This document shows positions 38,107-48,432 of a stretch of DNA of 64,000 nucleotides, in pieces. Every line of letters starts with the position of its first letter. The stretch's first letter is position 1. The position numbers were made by a program, and so were the translations under genes. Source of the DNA: Paraburkholderia sp. LEh10 (GTDB taxonomy: Bacteria > Pseudomonadota > Gammaproteobacteria > Burkholderiales > Burkholderiaceae); NCBI RefSeq assembly GCF_017814945.1, contig NZ_JAGIPX010000006.1, forward strand, positions 124,001 through 188,000, in the 5' to 3' direction. The notes below the pieces were generated by a model that worked only from the letters and a program-made list of their open reading frames with translations, did not search any database and was not told the DNA's origin.

Positions 38107-39609
38107 GTGCGCTCACTGGTTCGTCCGCCTGGATTCGGAGCTCGCGTGAACAATCCCTTCTTTTTTGGCTTCCTGCTAGTCGCGCTCGACGTCCTCGTGT
38201 GGTGTTGCGTAATCCCTCGCAACGAAATAGCGAGGTTGACCGCGCGACTATGTATCTATGCCGCCTTCAGTGCGCTTCTCTTCGCATCGAACCTGAGTCC
38301 GTTCTCGCAGGCTCCCTATGCCGATTCGTGGGTGCTGCACATGCTGGGCCAGCTGCTCGAGATCATATGGTGGCTAACAGGCGCGCGTTTGCTCAGCAAA
38401 ATTCTGGATACGTTGCTGCTTCCCAAGGTGTGGCGTCGTCAGCGGCTATTCGAGGACGTGTTCGGCGCGCTGGCATTTCTCGCCGCGATCGTCGCGTCGC
38501 TCGGTTTCGTACTCGAACTGCCCATACGCGGACTCGTTGCCACTTCTGGCGCGCTTGCCCTTGTGCTCGGTCTGGCAATCCAAAGCACGCTCAGCGATGT
38601 GTTCGCAGGCATTGTCATCAACACTACCGAGCCATACGAAGTGGGCAACTGGGTGAGCATCGATGGTGTCGAAGGCAAGGTCATGGAAATGAACTGGCGC
38701 GCGACGCATCTGCTGACCTCGCAAGGTGCCGTCGTGATTGTGCCGAACGCCGTCGCCGCGAAGACGAAGATCATCAACAGCAGCCGGCCGACCGCGCTTC
38801 ACGGAGTGAGCGTCATCCTCGAGGTTACGCCCGAAGCACGTCCGAAAGTCGTCTTGGGGGCCCTCGATGATGCGCTGAAAAGCGTGCGCGCCGTGCTCAC
38901 CGATCCAGCACCGTATGCGCAAGTGAAGACAGTCGGCACAGAATCGTTCCAATACGAAGCAACTGCCTACGTCGACGACATGAACAAAAAGCGCGTGGTT
39001 TCGAACGAACTATACGATCTGTGTCATCGGCACCTCGCGGCGGCGGGCGTCGAACTCAGGTCGCTCGGTATCCCCTATACGAGAAGCGTGCCACCGGGAC
39101 GGGAAGACGAACGCATCAGGCTGTTGCAGCGCGTCGATATGTTCGCGGTGCTGACATCGGACGAGCTCGCGCAGCTTGCCCCACGCCTTTCACGTCGTGA
39201 TTGCGAAGCGGGTGAAGTGCTGATCACACCGGAATCGGTGCCGGACAGTCTCACCATCATCGATTCCGGTGTGCTTTGCGCCGTTGCCAAAGAGGGGAGT
39301 GTGCAAGTCGAGGTGGCGCGGCTAGGTCCAGGTGAGGCAGTAGGGGAGGGCGGTCTGCTCGCCGGACTACCCGCTCGCGTGAAAATTACGACGCTCACAA
39401 AGTCGGTTCTCTATTCGCTAAAGAAAGACGACGTGGCACCGATCCTGAAGAAGAATCCGGACGTCGCGAAGGCGATGTGTCAGTTGCTGTCGCGGCGTCA
39501 ACGCATGCTGGACAAAATCGGCGCGCCAACGCCTGCAACGCAATCCGAGGACTCATTCTTTCAATGGCTACTCGATGGCGTGCGCCGGCTTCACGATTTG
39601 ACCTTCTAG
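38107..39609 (+). CDS. MscS-type channel with C-terminal cyclic-nucleotide-binding domain
   Basis: A 500-residue membrane protein. Several N-terminal hydrophobic helices lead into the pore-lining segment (LVATSGALALVLGLAIQSTLSD shown by its Gly/Ala pattern near residues 145-165) and the MscS beta domain (PYEVGNWVSIDGVEGKVME). A CAP_ED domain fills about residues 340-470: GEVLITPESVPDSLTIIDSG and GEAVGEGGLLAGLPARV, keeping the Glu and Arg expected to hold the cyclic nucleotide phosphate. Such channels can be gated or modulated by cAMP/cGMP rather than tension alone. The start is GTG 38107, without a clear ribosome-binding site. Confidence 0.83.
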   Translation: MRSLVRPPGFGARVNNPFFFGFLLVALDVLVWCCVIPRNEIARLTARLCIYAAFSALLFASNLSPFSQAPYADSWVLHMLGQLLEIIWWLTGARLLSKILDTLLLPKVWRRQRLFEDVFGALAFLAAIVASLGFVLELPIRGLVATSGALALVLGLAIQSTLSDVFAGIVINTTEPYEVGNWVSIDGVEGKVMEMNWRATHLLTSQGAVVIVPNAVAAKTKIINSSRPTALHGVSVILEVTPEARPKVVLGALDDALKSVRAVLTDPAPYAQVKTVGTESFQYEATAYVDDMNKKRVVSNELYDLCHRHLAAAGVELRSLGIPYTRSVPPGREDERIRLLQRVDMFAVLTSDELAQLAPRLSRRDCEAGEVLITPESVPDSLTIIDSGVLCAVAKEGSVQVEVARLGPGEAVGEGGLLAGLPARVKITTLTKSVLYSLKKDDVAPILKKNPDVAKAMCQLLSRRQRMLDKIGAPTPATQSEDSFFQWLLDGVRRLHDLTF

Positions 39610-39760
39610 CCGTTTCGCGGAGATGAAGAAGCGCACACGCGTTCGAAGCCTTGCGCATCTTCTTCCGGATTCGCATGGCATTGCGAGTACACACTGATCT
39701 GGGCGTGTCTAACGGGATTTCAGTAGTGTAAGTTGACTTATCGAAGCCGGCTCTGGAGAC

Positions 39761-41506
39761 ATGTCCATGGATAGCGATCGTAGCTCGCAGAATGAAGCGT
39801 CAAGCGGTCCAAATCTGAGTTTCGTCAATGCGATCGAATCGGATGTTGCCGTCTCTGTGATCACGAACCGGAAGGATCAGATGTTCCCGTTTCTTCCGGA
39901 GCGGGAAGTCGACAGGACGCGCGCATTCGGCAAAGAAGTGCAATGGATGGCGGGAGACGTCATGTTCTCCATGGGGCACCCTAGCCCCGGTCTTGTGGTG
40001 ATGTTGAAGGGACTCGTCAAGGTGATTCGACGTGATGCCGTCGGCAGAGTGCATCGTGTCTTCGAGTATCGACCGGGCCAGTTTCTTGGCGAGATCGCGC
40101 AACTGTTCGGTCATCCCTGTCTTGGAGACGGCGTCGTCGTCGAAGACACGACAGCAATCGTGATCGAATCGATCGATCTGCGCAGGCTGCTTGTGATGGA
40201 GGCAGAACTCGGCGAAAAGATCATGCGTGCATTGATATTGCGCCGCGTGGGATTGATCGAGCGGGGTAGCGGCCCTGTACTGATCGGGCATTCGACAGAC
40301 GCGCGACTGATCGCCTTGCAGGATTTGCTGAGACGAAACTCCTATCCGTATTCGCTGATCGATGGGCACGACGACCCCGAAACCGTTGCGGTGCTTCAAC
40401 GCATTTCGGCGACACCCCGCGACTTCCCGATTGTGATCTGTCCGGATGGGACGGTGTTGCGCGCTCCCGATGAGAATCGCGTCGCGACAGCGCTTGGCTG
40501 GTTGCCCGAGTTCGATCCAACGCATGTGTACGATACGGTCATTGTCGGAGCAGGTCCAGCGGGGCTCGCTGCCGCAGTCTATGCGGCGTCGGAAGGTCTA
40601 TCAGTAGCAATCTTCGACAGTTGGGGACCGGGCGGGCAAGCGGGAACGAGTGCACGCATCGAGAACTATTTGGGATTTCCTGCAGGCATTTCCGGGCAGG
40701 CGCTGACGGGGCGAGCCTTTGTGCAGGTCCAGAAATTTGGCGTGCACATTTCGATTCCTACGCGCATCAATATACTCAGATGCGAGTGCACGCCGCTCGA
40801 AGTCGAACTCGAAAATGGAAAGCGTGTCGCAACGCACACCGTAGTTATCGCGTCGGGTGCCGCGTATGTGAAGCCGGCCATTGAAGGACTCCAACGGCTA
40901 ACGGGCCGCGGCGTATTCTTCGGCACCTCGCCGGTGGAGGCGAAGTTGTGCAGAGGGCTGGAAATCGTCGTCGTCGGCGGTGGAAACTCTGCGGGGCAGG
41001 GTGTCGTTTATCTCGCGTCTCATGCAGAGCGCGTGCACTTGCTCATCCGCGGACATAGCCTCGACGAGCACATGTCGCAGTACCTGATCGACCGGATCGC
41101 CCGGCTACCGAACGTCACGCTCTATACAGACACGCACGTCCTTTCCTTGTCGGACGATGCCGTCGGGTTATCCGGGATCAGGTGCAAAGGACCGAGTGGT
41201 CCTTTTTCATTTTCAGTCAGGCATCTTTTCCTTTTCACGGGCGCTGAACCCAACACCAGATGGTTGAAGGGTTGCGGCGTGCGCACCGATGCCAAAGGTT
41301 TTGTGCTGACAGGAGCAGAGGCGCGCGGTGGTTTTGACGCTGGCAAACACACCCTCGAAACTAGTGTGAACGGAGTCTTTGCGATTGGTGATGCGCGAGC
41401 GGACTCGATCAAACGTGTATCCGCAGCAGTAGGTGAAGGTGCGGCAGTCGTGGCGCAGATTCATGGCGTACTCGCTGAACGCCGCTCGTATGCTACAAAT
41501 GGGTAA
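39761..41506 (+). CDS. Thioredoxin-reductase-like flavoprotein with N-terminal cyclic-nucleotide-binding-type domain
   Basis: A 581-residue fusion. Residues about 35-180 are a CAP_ED beta-roll (PGQFLGEIAQLFGHP); the conserved Arg of the phosphate cassette is replaced (CLGDG), so ligand binding is doubtful. A short thioredoxin-like linker follows (about 190-245). From about 255 comes the FAD/NAD(P) two-domain reductase: IVGAGPAGLAAAVYA, GPGGQAGTSARIENYLGFP, VVGGGNSAGQ and FAIGDARADSIKR. The redox CxxC of thioredoxin reductases is absent; the site reads FGTSPVEAKLC. It lies 151 bp after the MscS-cNMP gene and 67 bp before a small monooxygenase gene. Confidence 0.85.
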   Translation: MSMDSDRSSQNEASSGPNLSFVNAIESDVAVSVITNRKDQMFPFLPEREVDRTRAFGKEVQWMAGDVMFSMGHPSPGLVVMLKGLVKVIRRDAVGRVHRVFEYRPGQFLGEIAQLFGHPCLGDGVVVEDTTAIVIESIDLRRLLVMEAELGEKIMRALILRRVGLIERGSGPVLIGHSTDARLIALQDLLRRNSYPYSLIDGHDDPETVAVLQRISATPRDFPIVICPDGTVLRAPDENRVATALGWLPEFDPTHVYDTVIVGAGPAGLAAAVYAASEGLSVAIFDSWGPGGQAGTSARIENYLGFPAGISGQALTGRAFVQVQKFGVHISIPTRINILRCECTPLEVELENGKRVATHTVVIASGAAYVKPAIEGLQRLTGRGVFFGTSPVEAKLCRGLEIVVVGGGNSAGQGVVYLASHAERVHLLIRGHSLDEHMSQYLIDRIARLPNVTLYTDTHVLSLSDDAVGLSGIRCKGPSGPFSFSVRHLFLFTGAEPNTRWLKGCGVRTDAKGFVLTGAEARGGFDAGKHTLETSVNGVFAIGDARADSIKRVSAAVGEGAAVVAQIHGVLAERRSYATNG

Positions 41507-41573
41507 GCGCCAGGCTCGGGCATCCCGGTGCAGTCTGGCTGAACGTTCACGGCTTCCAAAAGGAGATAGACAA

Positions 41574-41885
41574 GTGACTTCAACAGTGAAGATCGTCGCC
41601 ATATTGACCGCTAAAGAGGGACGCGAGAGCGAACTCGAAACATTGCTGCGTGGCATGGTGCCGCTGTCGCGCGCGGAGGCGGGCAACCTTCGCTACGATC
41701 TATGGCAGGACAGTGATAACCGTGGCCGTTTCGTGCTTGACGAGCTCTATAGAAACGATGACGCCATCGTCTCACATCGGGCCACGCCACATTTCCAGAA
41801 CTACCTGTCCCGTATCAATGAGCTTGCAGAGCGCACGGCGGTCGTTGTGCATGGGGTGGATGTAGTGGATCAAGCCGGCACCTGA
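41574..41885 (+). CDS. Antibiotic-biosynthesis-monooxygenase-family protein (putative quinol monooxygenase)
   Basis: A 103-residue ABM-fold protein: VKIVAILTAKEGRESELETLL, then the conserved EAGNLRYDLWQD and FVLDELYRNDDAIVSHRATPHF. Members form dimers and oxidise quinols or scavenge reactive aldehydes. AGGAG at 41561-41565 sets the start at GTG 41574; the frame extends upstream without a better site. It probably shares a transcript with the flavoprotein and ends 72 bp before the convergent formate dehydrogenase operon. Confidence 0.8.
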   Translation: MTSTVKIVAILTAKEGRESELETLLRGMVPLSRAEAGNLRYDLWQDSDNRGRFVLDELYRNDDAIVSHRATPHFQNYLSRINELAERTAVVVHGVDVVDQAGT

Positions 41886-41916
41886 TTTACCGCGATCGAT
41901 TCACCGTATGTGATGC

Positions 41917-41944
41917 AACGGCCCGCGCGGTTCGGCAGGCCGTT
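41917..41944. terminator. Inverted repeat between convergent genes
   Basis: AACGGCC and GGCCGTT, 14 nt apart, lie between the converging monooxygenase and formate dehydrogenase gamma genes. There is no T-tract; it may act as a weak bidirectional terminator. Confidence 0.35.
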
Positions 41945-41957
41945 GAGAAACACCACA

Positions 41958-42608
41958 CTAGTGTGTGCTTCTTGATTTCAAAAGCGAGCGGAACCAGCGT
42001 GGATGATGCTTTCTTGCCCACCCCGGCGTGACATAGCCGTGAAGCATGGCGCCGAGCGTTCCCTGAATCCATATGCCGGCGTAGATGTGAACAAGAATCG
42101 CCGTAATCAGGACAAAGGCGGCGGCCGCATGCGCAAGGGCGCCAAGCCGAACCACATCGATCGGAAAATAGCCTGAGAAATAGCGTCGCCAGATGGCGAC
42201 TCCGGAAAGCAATAGCACGATCATGCAGGGCAGTAGTGTCCAGAACAACATTTTCTGGCCGGCATTGTATCGCCCGACCTCCGGCACGTTTTCCTCGCGA
42301 TTGTTGAGAATGTCGATGATATGCATGAGCCACCGAATGTCATTCATCTCGATCAGATTGTGATGCCAATAGCGCAGTGCAAGGCACGAAAACGAAGAGA
42401 ACATCACGAGGCCAATGAACGGATGCAGGATGCGTAGCCATTGCCCGCCGCCGAACAGGTTAGATACCCAGAACATCGCGGGATGAAACAACGCCAATCC
42501 AGAGAGCGCCAACAAGACGAAGCTGATCGCGGTAATCCAGTGGATCGTGCGTTCGTTTGCGTTGTGGCGCTCGATCAGATTGTCGTGAGTCCACTTACCG
42601 TCGCTCAT
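41958..42608 (-). CDS. fdoI: Formate dehydrogenase cytochrome b556 subunit (gamma)
   Basis: A 216-residue integral membrane subunit with four transmembrane helices that carries haem b and passes electrons from the Fe-S subunit to quinone. Visible are [18 protein letters not shown], then [19 protein letters not shown] and [11 protein letters not shown] with candidate haem histidines. ATG 42608 has GGAGG upstream and overlaps the beta-subunit gene by 14 nt, so translation is coupled. Family members FdnI and FdoI are similar, and sequence does not separate nitrate-linked from aerobic use. Confidence 0.87.
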   Translation of the reverse strand: MSDGKWTHDNLIERHNANERTIHWITAISFVLLALSGLALFHPAMFWVSNLFGGGQWLRILHPFIGLVMFSSFSCLALRYWHHNLIEMNDIRWLMHIIDILNNREENVPEVGRYNAGQKMLFWTLLPCMIVLLLSGVAIWRRYFSGYFPIDVVRLGALAHAAAAFVLITAILVHIYAGIWIQGTLGAMLHGYVTPGWARKHHPRWFRSLLKSRSTH

Positions 42609-43518
42609 CGCTGTCCTCCTTATATGCTTCCATGTCGGCGCGGGCGGCCTCGTCATCAGCGGGGTGGACTTTGTTGGGACCTATCCTGATGTAATGGAAA
42701 AAGGTGGTAATCACCGTCAGGAAAAGGATGGCAAGCGCCATAGGTTTGGCGATTCCTTTCCATAGCACGACCATCGGGTCGATCCTTGGCTTGTCGGGCA
42801 ACCCGTGATAGAGCGACGGCTGATCCGCATGATGCAGCACGTACATCACGTGCGTACCGCCTACTGCTTGCGGGTCGTACAGACCGGCGTGCTCGAATCC
42901 CCGGTCTTTGAGATCCCTGATGCGGTCGGAGGCTTGGGCCTTCATATCCTCCTTGGTGCCGAACATGATTGCGCCAGTCGGACATGTCTTCGCACACGCG
43001 GGCTCCTGGCCCACGGAAACGCGGTCGGAGCAAAGCGTGCACTTGTACACACGATGCTCCGTCTTCGAGACACGCGGGATGTTGAACGGGCAACCCGCGA
43101 TGCAGTATCCGCAACCGATGCAGTTCTCTTCGTGAAAGTCCACAATTCCATTCGTGTATTGAACAATCGCGCCGGGAGACGGACAAGCTTTCAGACAGCC
43201 GGGGTCGGCGCAATGCATGCATCCGTCTTTACGGATGAGCCACTCGAGATCGCCCTTCGGATTGACGTATTCCGTAAAGCGAATCACCGTCCATGAATGC
43301 TCTGTCAGGTCGCGTGGGTTGTCATAGACGCCGATGTTGTCGCCGACTTCGTCTCTCAGATCGTTCCACTCCATGCACGCGGTCTGACACGCCTTGCAAC
43401 CGATGCATTTGGACACGTCAATGAGCTTGGCGACCGTGCCTGTGACCGGGCTTCGATCCCCCGGCGGCAAAACGGTCGTGGCCGACAGACGTTTGATATC
43501 CAGCGATTGCAAAGCCAT
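42595..43518 (-). CDS. fdoH: Formate dehydrogenase iron-sulfur subunit (beta)
   Basis: A 307-residue electron-transfer subunit with four 4Fe-4S ferredoxin clusters: [47 protein letters not shown]; and [22 protein letters not shown] single C-terminal transmembrane helix (about 255-275) anchors it to the membrane. It links the catalytic alpha subunit to the cytochrome b subunit. It starts 9 bp after the alpha stop and overlaps the gamma start. Confidence 0.9.
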   Translation of the reverse strand: MALQSLDIKRLSATTVLPPGDRSPVTGTVAKLIDVSKCIGCKACQTACMEWNDLRDEVGDNIGVYDNPRDLTEHSWTVIRFTEYVNPKGDLEWLIRKDGCMHCADPGCLKACPSPGAIVQYTNGIVDFHEENCIGCGYCIAGCPFNIPRVSKTEHRVYKCTLCSDRVSVGQEPACAKTCPTGAIMFGTKEDMKAQASDRIRDLKDRGFEHAGLYDPQAVGGTHVMYVLHHADQPSLYHGLPDKPRIDPMVVLWKGIAKPMALAILFLTVITTFFHYIRIGPNKVHPADDEAARADMEAYKEDSDERR

Positions 43519-43527
43519 GGTTTGTCC

Positions 43528-46500
43528 TCAAACTTTTTCGACTTTCACGAGAAATGATTTGAATTCGGGAGTTTGCGTGTTCGCATCTCCTACCGATGGC
43601 GTCAGCGTATTGGCGAGATATCCAGGCTTCGCCACACCTTTGTATCCCCAGTGCAGGGGAACACCAACCGTCTCGACTTTCCTGCCGTCGATGATGAGCG
43701 GCTTCATCCGCTTCGTGACTACGGAATTGGCAATGATGTATCCGCGCTTCGACGATACTTTCACGCGGTCGCCGGCGACTACGCCGATTTGCTGAGCAAG
43801 TTCCTCACTGATTTCGACGAACTGCGCTGGTTGAATAATTGCATTTAGTCGCGCATGCTTCGTCCAGAAGTGGAAATGCTCGGTGAGACGATAAGTCGTC
43901 GCCGTGTGGGGAAACTCGCGGGCCGCGCCGAAATTGGCTCGATCAGATGGAAAAACTCTTGCGGCCGGATTGTTCGTCACATCCGGTCGATCCGGATGCA
44001 ACGGATTGAATCCAAGTGGTGTTTCAAAGGGTTCATAGTGTTCGGGAAAGGGTCCCTCATTCATCTGTGCCCGGGCGAAGAAGCGCGCCACGCCTTCCGG
44101 GTTCATGATGAATGGGCCCATTCCGAGAGCAGGTGCCTCGTCTTCCTTGTAGTCTGGAATATCGGCGCCATCCCATTTCTTTCCATCCCATCGGATGATC
44201 TTTCGCGAGGGATCGAAGGGCTGTCCGTTGATATCGCATGAGGCGCGGTTGTACAGGATGCGGCGGTTTTCCGGCCATGCCCATGCCCATCCCAGACTCT
44301 GTCCAATACTGGTCGGATCGCTGTTGTCGCGGCGCGCCATCATGTTGCCTTCCTCTGTCCACGATCCGCAGAAGATCCAGCAACCGCTCGCGGTACTCCC
44401 GTCGTCCCGGAGCTGGGAGAAACCAGAGAGTTGTTGTCCCGCTTTCAGCACCGCCTTCCTGTTCGAATCGACGATGTCGCTCACTACCGAGCCGTTGTAC
44501 TCTTTCGCCAGTTCTTCAGGCGTGGGGCTCGCGGGATCGACATACGGCCAGCTGAGCTTGAGTATCGGCTCGGGATACGCACCGCCTTGCGTGCGATACA
44601 TCTCTCGCATCCTCGTAAAGATGTTCGACATGATCTCAACATCGCCGAGTGCTTCACCGGGCGGTTCAGCACCTTTCCAGTGCCATTGAAGCACTCGCGA
44701 CGAACTGACGACCGAGCCGTTTTCTTCCGCAAAGCAGGTGGTCGGAAGCCGGAAGACCTCCGTTTCTATTTTCGACGAGTCGGCGTTGTTGAACTCGCCG
44801 TAGTTTTTCCAGAACTCTGACGTTTCCGTCGCCAGAGGATCCATGACCACGAGCCATTTGAGCTTGCTCAACCCTTCGAAGACTTTCGACTTGTTCGGCG
44901 CGGAAGCGATCATGTTGAAGCCCTGGCAGATGTAGCCCGTCATCTTGCCCTCTACCATCAGTTCAACGATCTGAATGATGTCATAGGTCTTGTCAGGCTT
45001 CGGGAGATAGTCGTAAGCCCAATTGTTCTCTTTGGTTGCCGCATCACCCCACCACGACTTCATCATGCTCACGAAGAAGGCGGGATAGTTCTGGTAGAAG
45101 CTCAGCTGGTTGGGGCGCAGCGGCTTGAGCGTGTGCTTACGGATATAGGCGTCATAGTCCTGATCGTCCTCAGTGGGGAGCACCATGTATCCCGGAAGCA
45201 TTTCGCTCAAAAGCCCAAGGTCCGTTAGTCCCTGGATATTGGAGTGTCCGCGCAGCGCGTTGACACCGCCGCCCGCGATGCCGATGTTCCCCAGCAGCAA
45301 CTGCACCATCGCGCCCGTGCGGATAATCTGGGCGCCGATCGAATGGTGCGTCCAACCAAGTGCATAGAGTAGTGTTCCTGCCCGATCGGGCGACGCGGTG
45401 CTGGCGAGAACCTCACAGACGTGCAAAAATTTTTCTCTGGGTGTACCGCAAATCTTCTCCACCATTTCGGGCGTGTACCTGGCGAAGTGAGTCTTCATCA
45501 GTTGGTAGACGCAGCGCGGATGAGAAAGCGTCGCGTCACTCTTGACGTAGCCATCTTCGCCGTACTGGTAGTCCCATGTACTTTTCTCGTAGGCGCGCTT
45601 TTCCGCGTCATAGCCCGAGTAAAGACCCTGTTTGAACTCGAAGTCACGCCGGACGATGAAACTGAAATCCGTGTAGTTGCGGACGTATTCGTGCTGGATC
45701 TTTCCTGTGGTCAGCAGGTAGTTGATGACGCCGCCCAGAAAAGCGATGTCCGTGCCGGTGCGGATCGGCGCATAGTAATCCGCGACCGACGCGGTACGCG
45801 TGTAGCGCGGATCGACCACGATCAGCCGCGCACCACGATGCGCTTTCGCCTCCAGGACCCATTTGAAGCCGCAAGGATGTGCCTCCGCCGCATTGCCGCC
45901 CATCACGAGAATCACATCCGCATTCCGGATATCGACCCAATGGTTTGTCATCGAACCGAGGCCAAACGTCGGGGCAAGACCTGCCACCGTCGGGCCGTGT
46001 CAGACACGTGCCTGATTATCGAATGCGAGCATTCCCAGACTGCGGGCCACTTTGTGCGTCAGATACCCGGCTTCGTTACTCGCGGCGGAAGCGGCGAGAA
46101 GACCCGTCGTCACCCACCGGTTGACTGTTTTTCCTTCCGGGGTCGTATGAACGAAGTTCGCATCCCGATCTGCTTTAAGCAGTTTCGCGATGCGATCGAA
46201 CGCGTCATCCCATGAGATTGGCGTCCATTTGTCCGATCCGGGCGCACGGTATTCCGGGACGGTAAGACGCGATTCGCTGTGAATGATGTCGAGAAGGCTG
46301 GCGCCTTTCGGGCACAACGTGCCTCGATTGACGGGATGATCGGGGTCGCCCTCGATGTGAATGATGCTGCCTTTCGCGTTCTTCGCATTGTCGCCCAGCG
46401 CGTACATCAGGATGCCACACCCTACCGAGCAGTACGTGCAGGTGTTTCGTACCTCAGTTGTCCGGCTCAGCTTGTATTGACGAACTTCTGCTATCGCGGC

Positions 46501-46590
46501 GCCTGGAGAAAAGCCCAACAGTGCGACGCTCGAACTGGCGAGTGTCGCAGCCGAGATCTTCAGGAACTGCCGTCGTGTCAGGCTATCCAT
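43528..46590 (-). CDS. fdoG: Formate dehydrogenase catalytic subunit (alpha), selenocysteine-containing
   Basis: The frame from ATG 46590 encodes a Tat signal (RRQFLK), the 4Fe-4S cysteines CTYCSVGCG...C and, after NQARV, an in-frame TGA at 46000-46002. It continues without a break as HGPTVAGLAPTFG to 43528. In FdnG/FdoG exactly this position is selenocysteine, the molybdenum/tungsten ligand. Immediately after the TGA lies a SECIS-type hairpin with a GGTCT loop. Read through, the protein has 1020 residues, the family length. It oxidises formate to CO2 on the periplasmic face. Automatic gene calling would split it in two. Sec machinery (selABC) is not in the window. Confidence 0.93.
45964..46002 (-). 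promoter_or_regulatory. Bacterial SECIS element for UGA decoding
   Basis: Directly after the in-frame TGA the sequence CACGGCCC leads into the stem GGCA-GGTCT-TGCC (45973-45985). The apical GGTCT loop and the distance of 15 nt from the UGA match known formate dehydrogenase SECIS hairpins bound by SelB. Confidence 0.85.
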
Positions 46591-46867
46591 GAATGTTTCC
46601 TAAACCGATGTCACACGGCATTGTTGGGGACAGGACACTCCCGCATTCTCCTACATCGTCCCCGATGTCGGCTGACATGTATTCCGGGAACGCACGATCT
46701 TTCGAAAAACACAGTCGTTGCCCATCGGCGTGGATGAGTCGCTGCGTCATACCGGCATGTGTTGTCACTTCAACGTAGATTTTTTCTATCTGAACCGGTA
46801 CGAGCTCTGCGTGAGAGCTGGGTGTTATAAGTTTTCTTAGCCCTTTACGCAATCAAGGAGTTTCGAC
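46591..46867. other. Upstream region of the formate dehydrogenase operon
   Basis: About 277 bp between the divergent formate dehydrogenase operon and the Old Yellow Enzyme relic. It should hold the operon promoter. I cannot identify a convincing sigma-54, FNR or NarL site. Confidence 0.35.
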
Positions 46868-47002
46868 ATGGATCGGCGTGGCCTCTTTTCACCGACGTCG
46901 ATTGGCGCAATACCCGTCGCGAATCGCATAGCGATGGCGCCGCTGACTCGATCGCGCGCCGGGATGGACGGCGTGCAGTCGGCACTTGCGGTCGAGTACT
47001 AG
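46868..47002 (+). pseudogene. Relic of an Old Yellow Enzyme (alkene/NEM reductase) gene
   Basis: The frame MDRRGLFSPTSIGAIPV, then ANRIAMAPLTRSRAG and ALAVEY, is unmistakably the N-terminus of an FMN-dependent Old Yellow Enzyme, whose members read LF.P..IG.....NRI.MAPLTRSRA and later EYYRQRA. Here the second Tyr codon is TAG (47000-47002), followed by RQRA and another stop. The remaining 300 or so residues are absent. AAGGAG remains before the ATG, so a 44-residue peptide could still be made, but the enzyme is lost. Confidence 0.8.
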
Positions 47003-47273
47003 CGGCAACGCGCGTGAAGCCTCACATGCTTACGCCGGATTGAGCTCCCGACGCGATGTCCCTTCACCCATACTTTCGTTTAGGGTCTGGAGGGATACCC
47101 AGGGCCGTTCCATACCGCCGTAGACTATTCGCCTTCCTCGGGTGACGCTATCTTTTACACGTACCTCCCGCGCTTTGCCGGGCGAGCATTCGGGTTGCGT
47201 ACGCGAACAGTTCTGCATCATTCGGCGCGGAGTGTCCTCGCGCTACTTCTGAGCGGAAACAGAGGGAAGATCC
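47003..47273. other. Spacer before the AraC gene
   Basis: About 270 bp without a credible gene. Apart from a few codons after the relic's stop it shows no further Old Yellow Enzyme similarity, so the deletion end point is probably close to 47015. Confidence 0.4.
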
Positions 47274-48287
47274 ATGCACGAATCACTTGCTATCGGTTCA
47301 TACACCGAGCCGACAAAGGTCGTTTCTTACCCGTCAGGAATTGACACACGCAGTCCATGCCTCGAGCCGGAAGGTAACGGGCGCAACGGCATGCTGGGCG
47401 CTGAACTGCAAATCGACCGTCAGACGCTGCACAGGGCGGACTCATTCGTCGCGTCGAGATGGACAAGCGAATCACCGCGAATCTGGAACGAGACCATCGA
47501 CTCTGAACACATGCTTGTTGCCCTGTGTTTGCGGCAGTCGGTTGTCGCGGTCGTGTCCAATGGAAAGCCGTTCTACGACGGCGTGCTTGATCGCGGGGCA
47601 GCACTCGTCCTGCCGTCCGGCGTGGAGGTGAGCGGCACGTTTCACACGCCGGCTGATTTCCTGCATGTATACGTGCCTGCGCGTTGGATGACGGAGTGGC
47701 TCGACGACGCAGAGGCGCCGAATGTAACGTCGTCGTTCGCAGCAGCGCCGCTGCACGTCCGGGATTCCGTCGTTATCAAGCTCACAGGCACGCTCTTGCG
47801 CGCCGTGCACGGTCGTGCTTCGACGAGTTCGCTTTACGCAGACGGCATCACGCTGTCCATCCTCGCCAGGTTGCTGGAAAACATCGCCGCGCGCGCATCG
47901 ATCAAGCCGGCCCGGCCTTCGTCCGTGTCGCCTCTCGAAGCATGGCGTGTCAAGATTGCGATCGACTTCATCGACCAGCGAATTGACGGAAGCTTGACCT
48001 TGGCGGAATTAGGCGGCGCAGTCGGACTCTCGCCGATGCATTTTGCCGCGCGGTTCAGAGCCGCGACGGGGACTTCTCCTCATACCTTCATCTTGCGCAG
48101 ACGGGTCGAACACGCGAAGACGCTGCTTGCCACCACGAGATCGACCGTTGCCGATATCGCGTTCAGCGTTGGATTTCGTACCCAGGCTCATTTCACAACG
48201 GTGTTTCGACGTCACGTCGATGACACACCTCATCGGTGGCGGGCCAAACACGGCAGATCCGAGAGCGTAGCGGCGCGAGGCGTATGA
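47274..48287 (+). CDS. AraC-family transcriptional regulator
   Basis: A 337-residue protein. The N-terminal 220 residues are a sensor region without a recognised ligand signature. The C-terminal 100 carry two helix-turn-helix units: SLTLAELGGAVGLSPMHFAARF and STVADIAFSVGFRTQAHFTTVF, the AraC/XylS signature. AGAGGGA precedes ATG 47274. It stands between the formate dehydrogenase and bd oxidase operons and could control the lost reductase gene or either neighbour; no direct evidence. Confidence 0.85.
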   Translation: MHESLAIGSYTEPTKVVSYPSGIDTRSPCLEPEGNGRNGMLGAELQIDRQTLHRADSFVASRWTSESPRIWNETIDSEHMLVALCLRQSVVAVVSNGKPFYDGVLDRGAALVLPSGVEVSGTFHTPADFLHVYVPARWMTEWLDDAEAPNVTSSFAAAPLHVRDSVVIKLTGTLLRAVHGRASTSSLYADGITLSILARLLENIAARASIKPARPSSVSPLEAWRVKIAIDFIDQRIDGSLTLAELGGAVGLSPMHFAARFRAATGTSPHTFILRRRVEHAKTLLATTRSTVADIAFSVGFRTQAHFTTVFRRHVDDTPHRWRAKHGRSESVAARGV

Positions 48288-48432
48288 AGTATTGTGATCG
48301 ATCGGAAGCCGGCGGCGCGGTCCGCCGGCGATTCGCGTTTGAGTCTCATACCAGAGCGCAATATTTATCGCGCACTGCCGAACGTGGCGAAAAATCGATT
48401 AGATCTTTCAACAACGCCAGAGTGCGAGGACG

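Noticed and set aside
46000..46002. Reading the TGA as a stop that makes formate dehydrogenase a pseudogene
   Set aside because: The position equals the family selenocysteine and a SECIS hairpin follows directly.
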